Notes: generated by a model not told the origin, from the sequence alone. Positions 45,230 through 54,743 are shown, numbered from the stretch's first letter. The stretch: 64,000 nucleotides of DNA from Legionella maioricensis (GCF_023618015.1 NZ_JAJKBJ010000016.1:1-64000), one strand, 5' to 3'. Program-made: numbers and translations.

Positions 45230-45520
45230 TTAACATAGACTCTGATATAAATCGTCCCAATTTGGATTCAAAGTATTAATAAGATCATTCTTCTTTTTTC
45301 GAGACCATCCCTTGATTTGTTTCTCTCTAGCAATAGCGCTCATAATATCACCGCATACCTCATAATAGACGAGGCGATCTATATTGTACTTCTGAGTAAA
45401 ACCTTTTTGCATTTTATGTTTATGTTCATAAATACGTCGTATCAAATCACTGGTTACTCCCGTGTATAACACTTTATTGTATTTATTCGTTATAAGGTAA
45501 ACATACGATTCAACATGCAT
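45230..45520 (-). CDS. Standalone GIY-YIG nuclease
   Basis: A 96-residue single-domain GIY-YIG endonuclease of the UvrC-N-like/YhbQ type. Motif one reads YVYLITN...LYTGVTSDLIRRI (Tyr pair and catalytic Arg), followed by EHK, YYE near residue 53, and AIAREKQIKGWSRKKK with the metal-binding Glu. AAGGAG is well placed before the ATG at 45520. The gene is alone and is bracketed by inverted 20-bp repeat arrays 7 bases from its stop and ~100 bases from its start. Related repeat hairpins lie elsewhere in the window, so the nuclease may mobilise or maintain them. Confidence 0.93.
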   Translation of the reverse strand: MHVESYVYLITNKYNKVLYTGVTSDLIRRIYEHKHKMQKGFTQKYNIDRLVYYEVCGDIMSAIAREKQIKGWSRKKKNDLINTLNPNWDDLYQSLC

Positions 45521-45619
45521 GGAGACTCCTTGTTGGTATGGACTAGTTCCCTGTTAGCATCCATCAGGGAAAAGATAGAATAGCAGAAAAAAATATTTTG
45601 AGCGTTGTTTGCTAATTCA

Positions 45620-45790
45620 TGCCACCTTCAGGAGATCCCTCGCTTCGCTCGGGATGACGTAAAGGCGCTCGGGATGATGTAAAGGTGCTCAGGATGGCGT
45701 AGGATTGTTCTGGATGATGCGGGATTGTTCGTGGTGATGTTGGGATGACGTAAAGGCGTTCAGGACGACGTGGGGCTATTCGGGATGGCG
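45620..45790 (-). repeat. Right arm: inverted 20-bp repeat array beside the GIY-YIG gene
   Basis: Units start at 45620, 45640, 45660, 45680, 45700 and 45720, then (after an 11-base partial unit) 45751 and 45771. On the plus strand they end in GGATGACG-like cores. The innermost units (TGCCACCTTCAGGAGATCCC and TCGCTTCGCTCGGGATGACG) are near-perfect inverses of the inner left-arm units. The outer units decay. The whole gap 45521-45851 holds no gene. Confidence 0.85.
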
Positions 45791-45851
45791 GGGATTTAAG
45801 GTCCCGCGAATGTGTCGTGGGACCTTGATTTATTATGAGTACTTAGCTTTT

Positions 45852-47024
45852 TTACTTAGCAGCTAATTCTATCGCAAAGGCTAAAGCTAATTTGGAGAAA
45901 TTAGTTATATGATCCAGGTTCAACAAATCCATAGTATCTGACGGAGTGCCGATATTAGGATTAAAGTTTTCGAAGATTGATTCACTTGAGAAAGCCGCTG
46001 GAATGTCTTCTTCATTCCAGGAAACATGATCACTACAACTCGTGCCACAACGTGAGTAATTAACGGGAACACGAATGTAAGTGGTAATTAATTTGGTGAT
46101 ATAGTCATTTAAATCCTTGTTGGTATTATCAGTAAACACCCACATAGTAGGATCATCATGAACACGGTACCCTGTTTGGTCTAACTGAAGTGCTGCCTTA
46201 ACCCGAATGGAGTGCTCATCGAAATAGCGCACTACATATTGAGAGCCTGCCAACTCTCTGTTTTTTGCTGCATACCAAATAATATAAATTGGGTGTTTTA
46301 ATTCTGTTTTAGAAGCTAATAAAACACGAGCTGTTTCCATAATAGCTGCTGCGCCGCTTCCCTCATCAGCACCAGGCATGCGACCATCAAGAGTATCCAT
46401 ATGAGCGCCGATTACCACACCTGGAGCTTTAATGTCTTTACCAATGACGGTTACTAATGAAGGTTGATTATACCAGCCTGTTTTTACAAAAAATGTTTTA
46501 GTATCGGTACGACCGTATTCAACGGCCATGGTTTCAAATTTATCTTTCAACCAATGCGCAGCAGCAACACCGGTATCTTTAGTGGCAGAACGATTCGTGT
46601 AGGCTGTTAAATGGTTTAATGTTTGCCAAATATTATCCGCTACTACCGCTTTCAAAGCAGTATTCACTTCAGTTTGATGTTTCACTACATAGAGGTCATT
46701 ATTTTTTATGGCTGACGTTACGGCGCTTTTTTGTAACAGGCTCTGTGCTGACTGTTTCTTGGCTGTGGTTAATTGATCACTGACATTAACCACATCACCG
46801 CATTGAACTTGATCCGCTAACAGGATAAGTTGTTTCACATCACTGTTCGCTACATCAATAATTTTGAATTGAGGGTTTTCTGCTAATACCTCATGGCCAA
46901 TAGTAATTTGAGTCGCAAGGCATTGTGGTACCTTCAATTGTTCATGAGCTGGCGAAATGACTCCAAAAATAGAATGACTTGCCAGGGAAATACCCGCGGT
47001 AATCCATGTTAAATATTCAAGCAT
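45852..47024 (-). CDS. M28-family aminopeptidase with altered catalytic Glu pair
   Basis: A 390-residue secreted peptidase resembling Legionella LapA/LapB and Vibrio aminopeptidase Ap1. The ATG at 47024 has GGGAGA upstream and opens a signal-type hydrophobic N-terminus (residues 1-25). Metal ligands seen are His208 (GAHMD), Asp220 (GADEGSG), Asp282 (LQLDQTGY) and His333 (CSDHVSW), with the Cys326-Cys330 loop. Where the family has a catalytic Glu and a ligand Glu (YAAEExGL), this protein has YAAKNREL: Lys254 and Asn255. That should weaken or abolish peptidase activity unless a nearby Glu substitutes. Residues 25-130 form an N-terminal prodomain. Confidence 0.9.
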   Translation of the reverse strand: MLEYLTWITAGISLASHSIFGVISPAHEQLKVPQCLATQITIGHEVLAENPQFKIIDVANSDVKQLILLADQVQCGDVVNVSDQLTTAKKQSAQSLLQKSAVTSAIKNNDLYVVKHQTEVNTALKAVVADNIWQTLNHLTAYTNRSATKDTGVAAAHWLKDKFETMAVEYGRTDTKTFFVKTGWYNQPSLVTVIGKDIKAPGVVIGAHMDTLDGRMPGADEGSGAAAIMETARVLLASKTELKHPIYIIWYAAKNRELAGSQYVVRYFDEHSIRVKAALQLDQTGYRVHDDPTMWVFTDNTNKDLNDYITKLITTYIRVPVNYSRCGTSCSDHVSWNEEDIPAAFSSESIFENFNPNIGTPSDTMDLLNLDHITNFSKLALAFAIELAAK

Positions 47025-47036
47025 TTTCTCTCCCAA

Positions 47037-47374
47037 TTTATTTTAGTCAATGTGGATATGGACCGTACAAGCAAAAGAAAAACATGGATCACCAATGGAT
47101 GGTTTTTTAACTCAAATGTCCATTAATGATTATTTTTTATTTGTTGCCAAGATTTAGCTTTAAATATAAGTGGGCAAATATACTACAGCAAAGGCAAAAA
47201 ATAAACCCATTGTGCCTAAAAAAAATCCTTTTTCTCTTTTTTCATAGTGAAGTTGGCGAAGGGGGAGGCAATTAAGGCTGGTGTCATGTTGAGCCTGAAT
47301 TCATTACCGGTTGTGATTGCAACATCTCACGAAGCTGCGTTATTATTCATCATGCGCAAAAAATAGCTCTCATT
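47037..47374. other. Intergenic gap between the aminopeptidase and CHMI genes
   Basis: A divergent promoter region. On the minus strand (47160-47297) an open frame reads ...LHYEKREKGFFLGTMGLFFAFAV and ends YLPTYI; it looks like a membrane-protein tail but has no usable start codon, so it may be a gene remnant. No repeat or RNA was recognised. Confidence 0.4.
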
Positions 47375-47728
47375 ATGCCTCATTTAACATTGGAATATAG
47401 CAATAATCTTAGGGTAACAGATCGTTTTAACCAGTTGTTCGATGAGTTGCATCGTTTGTTAGCTGAAGAGCTCCCTACTCAATTATCCAGCTGTAAAAGC
47501 AGATGCATCGTACATCCACTATTTTTTATAGGCGATCAGGACGAAAAAAATGCCTTTGTTCATTTAACGATAAAAATGCTTCCGGGAAGAGCTGACGCTA
47601 AGAAAAAGCGGTTAGGTGAGATCATATTAAATATATTGCGCGTCTTTTTTAAATCAGAATCAACTCAATTGAATCTCAGTTTATCTGTTGAAATTTTGGA
47701 TTTAGATAATAATTATTATAAATGTTGA
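47375..47728 (+). CDS. CHMI-like tautomerase
   Basis: A 117-residue protein of the 5-carboxymethyl-2-hydroxymuconate delta-isomerase family of the tautomerase superfamily. It starts MPHLTLEYSNNL, so that removal of Met exposes catalytic Pro1, and contains FVHLTIKMLPGRADAKKKRLGE, the second family block, at the usual length. No other homoprotocatechuate pathway gene is nearby, so the physiological role is open. Confidence 0.9.
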   Translation: MPHLTLEYSNNLRVTDRFNQLFDELHRLLAEELPTQLSSCKSRCIVHPLFFIGDQDEKNAFVHLTIKMLPGRADAKKKRLGEIILNILRVFFKSESTQLNLSLSVEILDLDNNYYKC

Positions 47729-47761
47729 TCCATTGGATCAATAGGTAAGCGAAACTTACTG

Positions 47762-48220
47762 TTAGGTATTGGAGCTACGAACAATTAACACAGGCATAGT
47801 AGCGATACGCACAATGTGCTCTGCCACGCTACCCAAGAAAAAGTGACCAAAGCCTTGTCGACCATGCGAGCCAATAACCAATAAATCAGCAGACCATTTT
47901 TTCGCTTCTTCAACAATCACATCTGCAATTTTTCCCTTAAATAGTTTCCGTTCAAGGAGACACTTTTCAATCTTTATGGAGGTCTGCTTTTCAATTATTT
48001 TTACCGCATTATCTAAAATTTCTTTTCCTTCCTCTTTCAGGCTATTAATTAATAACGCATAATCAAAACCTGGCCCGCCATAATAGACCATATTTTCATC
48101 GACTACGTGAATAATACGTAAATGAATTTTTTCACCCTTTGTGAGTTTAATTATTTCTTCAACCGCTGCATTTGATACGTTACTTCCATCAATTGCCAGC
48201 AAAATATTCCTATAAATCAT
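47762..48220 (-). CDS. Universal stress protein UspA-like (second copy)
   Basis: A 152-residue Usp domain. The ATG at 48220 (MIYRNILLAIDGS) has GGAG upstream; seven more residues from a further start are unsupported. The ATP-binding motif is GSHGRQGFGHFFLGSVAEHI. It is clearly related to the protein at 41676 (shared MIY-x-x-I-x-AIDGS-like start and VRIAT-x-PVL end) and divergent from the nitroreductase gene. Confidence 0.93.
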   Translation of the reverse strand: MIYRNILLAIDGSNVSNAAVEEIIKLTKGEKIHLRIIHVVDENMVYYGGPGFDYALLINSLKEEGKEILDNAVKIIEKQTSIKIEKCLLERKLFKGKIADVIVEEAKKWSADLLVIGSHGRQGFGHFFLGSVAEHIVRIATMPVLIVRSSNT

Positions 48221-48412
48221 TAATAACTCCAACGCTTCCATTGTCTGTGATGACAGACTGTTCTTTATCCTTATAGTTTAATTATAGATTATGTTGTTGA
48301 TTCATTGATTTTTTATTAAGGTTTACTGGAATTTTAAACTAAATTCGGGCACTCTTAATTGGTAAAATCAGGCTATAATAAAACATAATTTCTTTCAGTC
48401 ACGGAGACATAG

Positions 48413-49015
48413 ATGAAAAGCTCGCCCATTGAAAACGAAAAAAAAACAGTGGATATAATGGATGCTATATATAACCGCCGAGCAGTTCGTAACTATCTTC
48501 CTACCCAAGTTAACTCCGATTTAATCCATATTTTGTTAGATGCCGCTATGCAAGCACCTACAGCCTTGCATGAAGAACCAAGGGCATTTGCTGTAATCCA
48601 AAATAAAGAACTATTGAATCGCTTATCAGACAGTTGCAAAGCCGAGTTGCTCAATGAAACAGATAAATTGGCGTCCGAACAAAGAAAGCGTGTTCTTGGT
48701 GTGGTAAAACAAAAAGACTTTAATGTTTTTTATAATGCGGGTACCTTAATTGTTATTTACAGCACTTATCCAGGTCCGTTTGTAACTGCGGAATGTTGGC
48801 TGGCTGCAGAAAACTTAATGCTTGCGGCCTATGGTAAAGGACTTGGTTCTTGCGTGATCGGTTTTTCTCTTGCCGCTTTAAATTTGCCTGAGTGGAAGCA
48901 AGAATTAGGTGTTCCTGCTGATATGATTCCTCAGGCAGCTATAATTATTGGATGGCCTGCAGAAAAACCCTTGGCTCCTTCACATAATTCGCCAACCATT
49001 CTTTCATGGAAATAA
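48413..49015 (+). CDS. Nitroreductase-family protein
   Basis: A 200-residue FMN-dependent nitroreductase-like oxidoreductase. It has the N-terminal block YNRRAVRNYLPTQV (FMN phosphate-binding Arg pair), LLDAAMQAPTALHEEPRAF, and the late helix ECWLAAENLMLAAYGKGLGSCVIG, ending AAIIIGWPAEKP. CGGAG precedes the ATG. Physiological substrate unknown. A hairpin at 49066-49086 lies between it and the convergent hydrogenase protease gene. Confidence 0.92.
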   Translation: MKSSPIENEKKTVDIMDAIYNRRAVRNYLPTQVNSDLIHILLDAAMQAPTALHEEPRAFAVIQNKELLNRLSDSCKAELLNETDKLASEQRKRVLGVVKQKDFNVFYNAGTLIVIYSTYPGPFVTAECWLAAENLMLAAYGKGLGSCVIGFSLAALNLPEWKQELGVPADMIPQAAIIIGWPAEKPLAPSHNSPTILSWK

Positions 49016-49065
49016 TCTGCGGGATCTGATCTATCCCCATGAATTTTTGGGCTCTTTTGCCTACG

Positions 49066-49086
49066 TACCGCGCTTTATGCGCGGTA
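49066..49086. terminator. Hairpin between nitroreductase and hydrogenase operons
   Basis: TACCGCGC and GCGCGGTA with a TTTAT loop, an 8-bp GC-rich stem in the 132-base gap between convergent transcripts. No strong T-run follows on either strand, so termination would depend on the stem alone. Confidence 0.5.
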
Positions 49087-49147
49087 TCCGTATATGCCGT
49101 CTCAGAGGAAGGATTCCAGAATTTAAAAATTGGGGTGAATCGTTTGA

Positions 49148-49621
49148 TTAACATGGATAAGTCCGAATAATTTCATCTTTTAATTGAATTGCTACGTGTT
49201 CAATTGCCTGTTCTACAGGATGAGAAAGAGTGGATTCGAAGACAATAAGATCAATTTCTATTCCGTATAATATAATGTTGTCTGGCAAGTCATTAAGAGC
49301 ACTGCCCAATTGCAGTGCTTGAGCAATCCCCATATCATGAGTTGATAATCTGTTTTCTGATTTAATAATATCATCATTCTTAAAGCGATGAACGGTTCCT
49401 GGTTCACTGCCTGATTTTACTGCATCAATAATAAAAACAGTACGGGCGCCGCTCATCAACTCGATTAATCGTGCTCCTGGACGATCATGGCTTTCTATAC
49501 TCACCCATTGAGTGATATTGGGGTGCATTGCGAGGTGCTGTTTTAACGCATCAGCTACCTTCCAGCCTGCCTGATCATCTCCAAAAGGGGAGCCAATGCC
49601 CAATACTTTGATACGATTCAT
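49148..49621 (-). CDS. NiFe hydrogenase maturation protease
   Basis: A 157-residue protease that removes the C-terminal peptide of the large subunit after NiFe insertion. The start at 49621 (MNRIKVLGIGSPFGDD) forms an ATGA overlap with the preceding large-subunit stop. GIGSPFGDDQAGW is the family signature (G-x-G-N-x-x-x-x-D-D-G-x-G pattern, Asp metal ligand). The DRPGARLIELMSGA block, and HDMGIAQALQLG carrying the nickel-binding His, complete the set. Last gene of the operon. Confidence 0.93.
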   Translation of the reverse strand: MNRIKVLGIGSPFGDDQAGWKVADALKQHLAMHPNITQWVSIESHDRPGARLIELMSGARTVFIIDAVKSGSEPGTVHRFKNDDIIKSENRLSTHDMGIAQALQLGSALNDLPDNIILYGIEIDLIVFESTLSHPVEQAIEHVAIQLKDEIIRTYPC

Positions 49622-50910
49622 TCGCGATTCACTTTGATGTTTAGAAAATGGGTTGAACAAGAAATACAGGGATCATAATTACGGATGATCATCTCACTAC
49701 AGAGGCGTAGGGAATCCTCCGCTTTATCTAAACCAAAATGACTCAAAGAAATACGCAAATCCTCTTCAATTCGAGCTTGATTTTGACTGGTGGGTGGCAC
49801 GATACGCGCTGAAGTCACCTGGCCTTTTTCATCAAATTCATAACGCTGCCATAACATGCCTCTGGGGGCTTCCGTGCAGCCAATGCCTATCCCTGTCTGG
49901 GGAGTGACTTCCGGATGAGGCTTATCCACTATTTTATATTGTTCTAAAATACGAATGGATTCTAAAACACAATAATAAATTTCTACCGCTCTGGCAATGA
50001 TGCTGGAGTACATATTGGCGGAAGGGAAGTTAATTTTTAAACTTTGTAAAAGAAGATGGATGGGAGTAGGCAAATGGCCAAAACAATTATTGACTCGCGC
50101 AAGGGGCCCTACCAAATAAGGTTTATTCTGTAACAAACAGTGCAAAGCATTAGAGTATGGGACTTGATGCTCTTTAAAATAAGCATCAAACTCATCAATA
50201 CTAATATTCAATCCGCGATCGGATACTAATCTCCCCTCATTTAGAGGATATTCTGTAGGATGATAAAGAGAAACACTGGTAAATTCATGGGAATTATCAG
50301 GCAATGAGAGCCCTGAAAGCCAGCGAATTAATGCCTCACAATCTTCAATCAGGTCTTTTGCCTTTTCTAAGAGTCTATTGGTATCGGCATCATTGGGCGC
50401 TTTATAAAAACCACCAACACAAGCTCCCACCGGATGAACCGAGCGGGCTCCAAGCAGTTTAATCAAGTCATTGCCGAATGCTTGCAGACGCATTCCACGT
50501 CGCACCTCAAGCGGATAGTCTTTTGCCATTTCTGGTACTGACTTAAATCCGAGAAAATCAGGCAGGGCCAAAAAATGAATGTGCATGCTATGACTTTCCA
50601 GCCATTCACCGCAATAAAATAAGCGGCGCATGGTTCGCACCCAAGGACTTGGTTGAATGCCAAAACAATGTTCAATAGCCTGGGTAGCGCTCATTTGATA
50701 GGCCACGGGACAAATACCGCAGATTCGCGCCACAAAATCTAAAACATCGGTGTAGCTTCGTCCTTCCAAAAATTTTTCGAATAATCGCGGCGGTTCATAA
50801 ATTTTTAATTTTAATGTTTTAATGGCGCTATCGCGAATATGAAGCTCAAGAGCTCCTTCACCTTCTACACGCGCCAGAATGGGGACATTAATGGAGATAT
50901 TTTTACTCAT
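49618..50910 (-). CDS. NiFe hydrogenase large subunit (alpha, group 3b-like)
   Basis: A 430-residue catalytic subunit. The ATG at 50910 (MSKNISINVPILARVEGEG) lies within the small-subunit end. NiFe ligands are in RICGICPVAYQ (Cys64, Cys67) and DPCISCSTH (Cys415, Cys418). The nine residues after His421 are the peptide removed by the downstream protease. The usual His after the first Cys pair is absent (PVAYQ), as in other soluble 3b enzymes by my recollection. With beta, gamma and delta subunits it would reversibly oxidise H2 with NAD(P) or reduce sulfur. Confidence 0.95.
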   Translation of the reverse strand: MSKNISINVPILARVEGEGALELHIRDSAIKTLKLKIYEPPRLFEKFLEGRSYTDVLDFVARICGICPVAYQMSATQAIEHCFGIQPSPWVRTMRRLFYCGEWLESHSMHIHFLALPDFLGFKSVPEMAKDYPLEVRRGMRLQAFGNDLIKLLGARSVHPVGACVGGFYKAPNDADTNRLLEKAKDLIEDCEALIRWLSGLSLPDNSHEFTSVSLYHPTEYPLNEGRLVSDRGLNISIDEFDAYFKEHQVPYSNALHCLLQNKPYLVGPLARVNNCFGHLPTPIHLLLQSLKINFPSANMYSSIIARAVEIYYCVLESIRILEQYKIVDKPHPEVTPQTGIGIGCTEAPRGMLWQRYEFDEKGQVTSARIVPPTSQNQARIEEDLRISLSHFGLDKAEDSLRLCSEMIIRNYDPCISCSTHFLNIKVNRE

Positions 50911-51694
50911 TACTGATTTTAATTCCCTTAAAATAGTTTCCTGCTTTATTAAAAGCAGGTGCTTGATTATTGATATGCAAAAACTTTTGGGCAATGGCTT
51001 CTGGGCTTAATCCAAGTTGTTTGAACCAATGTCCCAAAGATTGGGTATTCGGATTTTGTTTAGGACCATAACAGGCATAGCATCCCCGTCCTACCGATGG
51101 ACAAAGGGAGCCGCAGCCGGTTTGGGTTACAGGTCCCATGCAAGGGTCTTTTTTGGTAACCAACACGCAAACATTCCCTTTGCGTTTGCACTCCATACAC
51201 TCAGAATCTCGTTTGATGCGTGGGGTTGCATTGGATAATAAAAAACGAATGGCTTCTAAAACCTGATTGCCATTAACCGGACATCCCCATAATTCCCAAT
51301 CGACTTTAACATGATGAGCAATAGCTGTTGAGGTGTTTAAGCTCTTGATATAGTCTGGTGTGGCATAAACATCGGCTACCCACTCTTTGGAATCTGCGAC
51401 GTTGCGTAAGGCCTGAATTCCTCCTGCGGTTGCACAAGAGCCTATGGTAATAAGGTATTTGCTGTTTTGGCGAATTTTTTTGATGCGCACTTCTTCGTCT
51501 GGGGTTGAGATGCTGCCTTCAACAAAAGCGATGTCTACCTGAGCTTCAAGGTCTATGGATCCGGCTTCAGCAAAATGGACCATCTCAACCAGTTCAGATA
51601 AGGTCAATAAGGCTTCACCTGCATTCAAAAATGCCAATTGGCATCCATCGCAAGAGGTAAATTTATGCACCGCCAAACGTGGCTTCATGGTCAT
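50903..51694 (-). CDS. NiFe hydrogenase small subunit (delta)
   Basis: A 263-residue Fe-S subunit that wires the NiFe site. It has SCDGCQLAFLN (proximal cluster), GSCATAGG, WGCPVNG, and a C-terminal Cys-rich region with CMECKRKGNVC, DPCMGPVTQTGCGSLCP and RGCYACYGP for medial and distal clusters. No Tat signal is present, so the enzyme is cytoplasmic. It overlaps both neighbours: its start shares one base with the gamma stop, and its end overlaps the alpha start by 8. Confidence 0.95.
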   Translation of the reverse strand: MTMKPRLAVHKFTSCDGCQLAFLNAGEALLTLSELVEMVHFAEAGSIDLEAQVDIAFVEGSISTPDEEVRIKKIRQNSKYLITIGSCATAGGIQALRNVADSKEWVADVYATPDYIKSLNTSTAIAHHVKVDWELWGCPVNGNQVLEAIRFLLSNATPRIKRDSECMECKRKGNVCVLVTKKDPCMGPVTQTGCGSLCPSVGRGCYACYGPKQNPNTQSLGHWFKQLGLSPEAIAQKFLHINNQAPAFNKAGNYFKGIKISNE

Positions 51695-52539
51695 TAAAAT
51701 CCTGGTTCATGGAATAATTCTTTAATTTCCGAGTATGCAAATACAGGGCCATCCTTACAGATAAAAAAACCACCATATTGACAATGGCCGCATTGTCCTA
51801 TGCCGCATTCCATATTTCGTTCCATGCTCAGATAAATATGCTCTTCAGAAACTCCTTTCTTATTGAGCACCTTAATTGCGGTATTCATCATCATTTCAGG
51901 GCCACACATCATCGCAATAGTATTTGCGGGATCCAGTTTAATTTTATCGATCATATCGGTGACATAGCCCACACTCCATGGCCATTTGGGCCCGGCTTGA
52001 TCTGCTGCAATGTGAATTTCAGTATGAGGTGATTTTTTCCATAATTCATACTGTTTTTTAAAAATAAAATCCTCGCTGTGTTTCACTCCTTGCAGAATAC
52101 TTAAATGCCCATATTGAGCCCTTCTTTCTAGAATATAGTTAATGATAGAAATGGAGGGAGCACAGCCAAGTCCCCCGGTGACGACAACAATGTCTTTGCC
52201 TTTTGCTTGTTTCAGTGGCCATCCTCGACCATAAGGCCCACGAATTCCAATTCTATCTCCAGGGTGTAATTTTTGTAATGCTTTAGTCACTCGTCCTACA
52301 GCTCGAATGGTATGACTGAGAATATTCTTTTTCTTCGGATCAGAAACTATAGAGATGGCCACTTCCCCGACACCATAAAGATAAAGCATATTAAATTGAC
52401 CTGGATAAAAGATAAACCGTTCGTGATGCTCCGGATCAATAAAGCGCAGATGGAGGGTGAAAATAGTCGCCGACTCTTGGACTCGTTCCGCAATCTCCGC
52501 TTCAAAAGGAAGATAAGGGTCAAAATGGGGTTTAAACAC
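51694..52539 (-). CDS. Hydrogenase gamma subunit (FAD/NAD(P)-binding reductase)
   Basis: A 281-residue diaphorase-like subunit of the ferredoxin-NADP reductase/DHODH-B fold. FAD binding is in [20 protein letters not shown] follows, and NAD(P) binding is in [13 protein letters not shown] 2Fe-2S site is at the end ([20 protein letters not shown]). GTG start; its start overlaps the beta stop by 8 bases. It transfers electrons between NAD(P)H and the Fe-S chain. Confidence 0.94.
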   Translation of the reverse strand: MFKPHFDPYLPFEAEIAERVQESATIFTLHLRFIDPEHHERFIFYPGQFNMLYLYGVGEVAISIVSDPKKKNILSHTIRAVGRVTKALQKLHPGDRIGIRGPYGRGWPLKQAKGKDIVVVTGGLGCAPSISIINYILERRAQYGHLSILQGVKHSEDFIFKKQYELWKKSPHTEIHIAADQAGPKWPWSVGYVTDMIDKIKLDPANTIAMMCGPEMMMNTAIKVLNKKGVSEEHIYLSMERNMECGIGQCGHCQYGGFFICKDGPVFAYSEIKELFHEPGF

Positions 52540-53680
52540 TCTCTTTTATCCTCACATTCGATTCACCTGAAATAGCAGCTAACTCTTCAGTAATATCAAT
52601 TCCAACCGGACACCACGTGGCGCAACGTCCGCATCCCACACATCCGCTAGTACCAAATTGATCAAACCAGCTTCCTACTTTATGAGTCAACCATTGGCGG
52701 TATTGTTTGCGCGTGTCATCACGAACTATGGTTCCGTTTAAATAACTATGGCCTGTAGTAAAACAAGAGTCCCATTCGCGCTGATGTTCACTGCTGGTAG
52801 CATCCAACGCTGGTTTTTCCACTTCACTATGACAAAAACATGTAGGGCATACTGAGGTGCAATTGCCGCAGGATAAACACCGTTCGGCCACTTCCTCCCA
52901 ACGGGCGTGATTTAAATTGGCAAATAATAAATCTCGTAAAGCCCGTTGATTATCTAAAGGTATCCTTTTGCTTTGCATGGCTCCTGCTTGATCGACATTG
53001 TTTATTGCATCTTGGCATTGAGTCGTTTTAGCCTCCGCTAAATTTAAAGGTCCAATAATTGCCTGGCCTCGCTCGCTGCCTGTTTTGACTACAAAGCCCT
53101 CATCTACTTCAGTCATCAGGATGTCAAAAGGATGGCTTACTGCAGGACCTGTTCCCGCTGAAACACAGAAACAATTTTCTGAAGAGTAAGTACAATTTAC
53201 CGCAATGACAAAGAGATGCTCGCGCCGACTCTTATAACGCGGATCAGGATGGTTATTTTCAATAAACACTTTATCCTGAATACTCATTGCTGCCAGATCA
53301 CAAGAGCGCGCACCAATAATAGCCACGGGTCTTTCACTGGGCTGATGGGGTTGGAAGATTAGTTTCCCTTCGCTATTGCGAATTACTTTCCATACCGTTT
53401 CCTGGGGTTTAAATAAAATGGGTTTTATTGCTTGAGGGCCATTTGCAAAAGCGAATGCCTTGTGTTCAGGGATCTTTTCTAATCGATAGTTCCCCGGCGT
53501 TTGGTGATCACGGATGCCCCAGGGTAATTGCTCTGCATGATGAAGCACATCATAAACAATAGCGCCGTCACGTACTTGCGGACCAACGCAGGAAAATCCT
53601 GCATTGTGTAACGCATCAAGCAGGTTTTGTAATTGCTTATGAGGTAAAAAATAGCTTGGTTTATCCACAATCATAGTCAT
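52532..53680 (-). CDS. Hydrogenase beta subunit (4Fe-4S electron transfer)
   Basis: A 382-residue subunit of the sulfhydrogenase/anaerobic sulfite reductase A family. Two 4Fe-4S motifs are in [17 protein letters not shown] (about 266-282) and [17 protein letters not shown] (about 344-360); further Cys pairs lie in the middle (CSSENCFC-like). The ATG at 53680 is followed by a second ATG two codons on. It is separated by 4 bases from hypE and links the gamma and delta subunits. Confidence 0.93.
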   Translation of the reverse strand: MTMIVDKPSYFLPHKQLQNLLDALHNAGFSCVGPQVRDGAIVYDVLHHAEQLPWGIRDHQTPGNYRLEKIPEHKAFAFANGPQAIKPILFKPQETVWKVIRNSEGKLIFQPHQPSERPVAIIGARSCDLAAMSIQDKVFIENNHPDPRYKSRREHLFVIAVNCTYSSENCFCVSAGTGPAVSHPFDILMTEVDEGFVVKTGSERGQAIIGPLNLAEAKTTQCQDAINNVDQAGAMQSKRIPLDNQRALRDLLFANLNHARWEEVAERCLSCGNCTSVCPTCFCHSEVEKPALDATSSEHQREWDSCFTTGHSYLNGTIVRDDTRKQYRQWLTHKVGSWFDQFGTSGCVGCGRCATWCPVGIDITEELAAISGESNVRIKESV

Positions 53681-53684
53681 CCTT

Positions 53685-54740
53685 TTAACAAATTCTTGGC
53701 AATTGCTCTCCCGCCAACCAATCCATAATCCTCATCCCACCCAATTTTGTTTTCAGCTGTACAAAATGACGCGCATCTTCGATGACTTCGCCAATGACTT
53801 CAGCATGCAGTCCAAGAGGATGGGCGCGCATAACTGGTAACAATCGCTCCGTATCATGGGGAGGACAAATCGCAATTAACTTTCCTTCATTAGCTACATA
53901 TAAAGCATCAAGTCCTAATAATTCACAGGCACTGGCGACCTCAGTACGAATAGGAATGTTACGTTCATTAATCATTAATCCCACCTTGGACTGCTGGGCC
54001 AACTCATTTAATGTCGTTGCCAGACCACCACGAGTAGGATCACGCAAACAGTGGATGGTAGGCACAGCACGTATCATGCAAGCCACCAGATCATGTAATG
54101 ATGCGGTATCGGATTGAATGGTGGTTTGAAATTGCAAATTATTGCGATGAGCCATAATAGCAATCCCGTGATCACCGATATATCCGCTTACAATCACCTG
54201 ATCACCTGGTTTTGCTCGATTACCTGAAATATGAATTCCTTCAGGTACTACTCCCACACCCGTAGTGGTGATGAACACTCCATCTCCCTTACCGCGTTCA
54301 ACTACTTTGGTATCGCCGGTGATAATAGCGACGTCGGCCTGTTGAGCAGCCTGCGCCATCGAGGTCACAATTTTTTGCAAATCTGCAAGAGGAAAGCCTT
54401 CCTCTAAAATGAAACTGGCTGATAAGTACAATGGTTTTGCGCCAGACATGGCAATATCGTTAATCGTTCCATGGACAGATAAAGAACCAATATCACCGCC
54501 GGGAAAAAATAAAGGTGAAATCACATGAGCATCAGTTGCCATGACCATACGACCGGATGAGACGGAAAAACAGGCTTGATCGTTTTTTTGAGCTAACCAT
54601 TGATTATCAAAAGCAGCTAAAAATAATTGATCAATCAATAGAGCCATAACTCGCCCGCCACTACCGTGACTTAGATTGATTAATCCTTCTTTAAAATTCA
54701 GTTTCGGCCCTTTAAATTTTTTATTTATTACTTCAGTCAT
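53685..54740 (-). CDS. hypE: Hydrogenase maturation factor HypE
   Basis: A 351-residue HypE, which dehydrates the carbamoyl group on its C-terminal Cys to a thiocyanate, the source of the CN ligands. The AIR-synthase fold has SHGSGGRVMALLI, TDAHVISPLFFPGGDIG, and GDTKVVERGKGDGVFI. The chain ends LPRIC, with the essential terminal Cys. Three bases separate it from hypD. Confidence 0.96.
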   Translation of the reverse strand: MTEVINKKFKGPKLNFKEGLINLSHGSGGRVMALLIDQLFLAAFDNQWLAQKNDQACFSVSSGRMVMATDAHVISPLFFPGGDIGSLSVHGTINDIAMSGAKPLYLSASFILEEGFPLADLQKIVTSMAQAAQQADVAIITGDTKVVERGKGDGVFITTTGVGVVPEGIHISGNRAKPGDQVIVSGYIGDHGIAIMAHRNNLQFQTTIQSDTASLHDLVACMIRAVPTIHCLRDPTRGGLATTLNELAQQSKVGLMINERNIPIRTEVASACELLGLDALYVANEGKLIAICPPHDTERLLPVMRAHPLGLHAEVIGEVIEDARHFVQLKTKLGGMRIMDWLAGEQLPRIC

Positions 54741-54743
54741 TGT

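Noticed and set aside
45124..45790. Possible CRISPR array (regular 20-bp periodicity)
   Set aside because: Units abut with no unique spacers, they are inverted about a nuclease gene, and no cas gene is present.
47160..47297. Small membrane protein on the minus strand
   Set aside because: Coding-like tail but two stop codons and no start codon precede it; at most a remnant.
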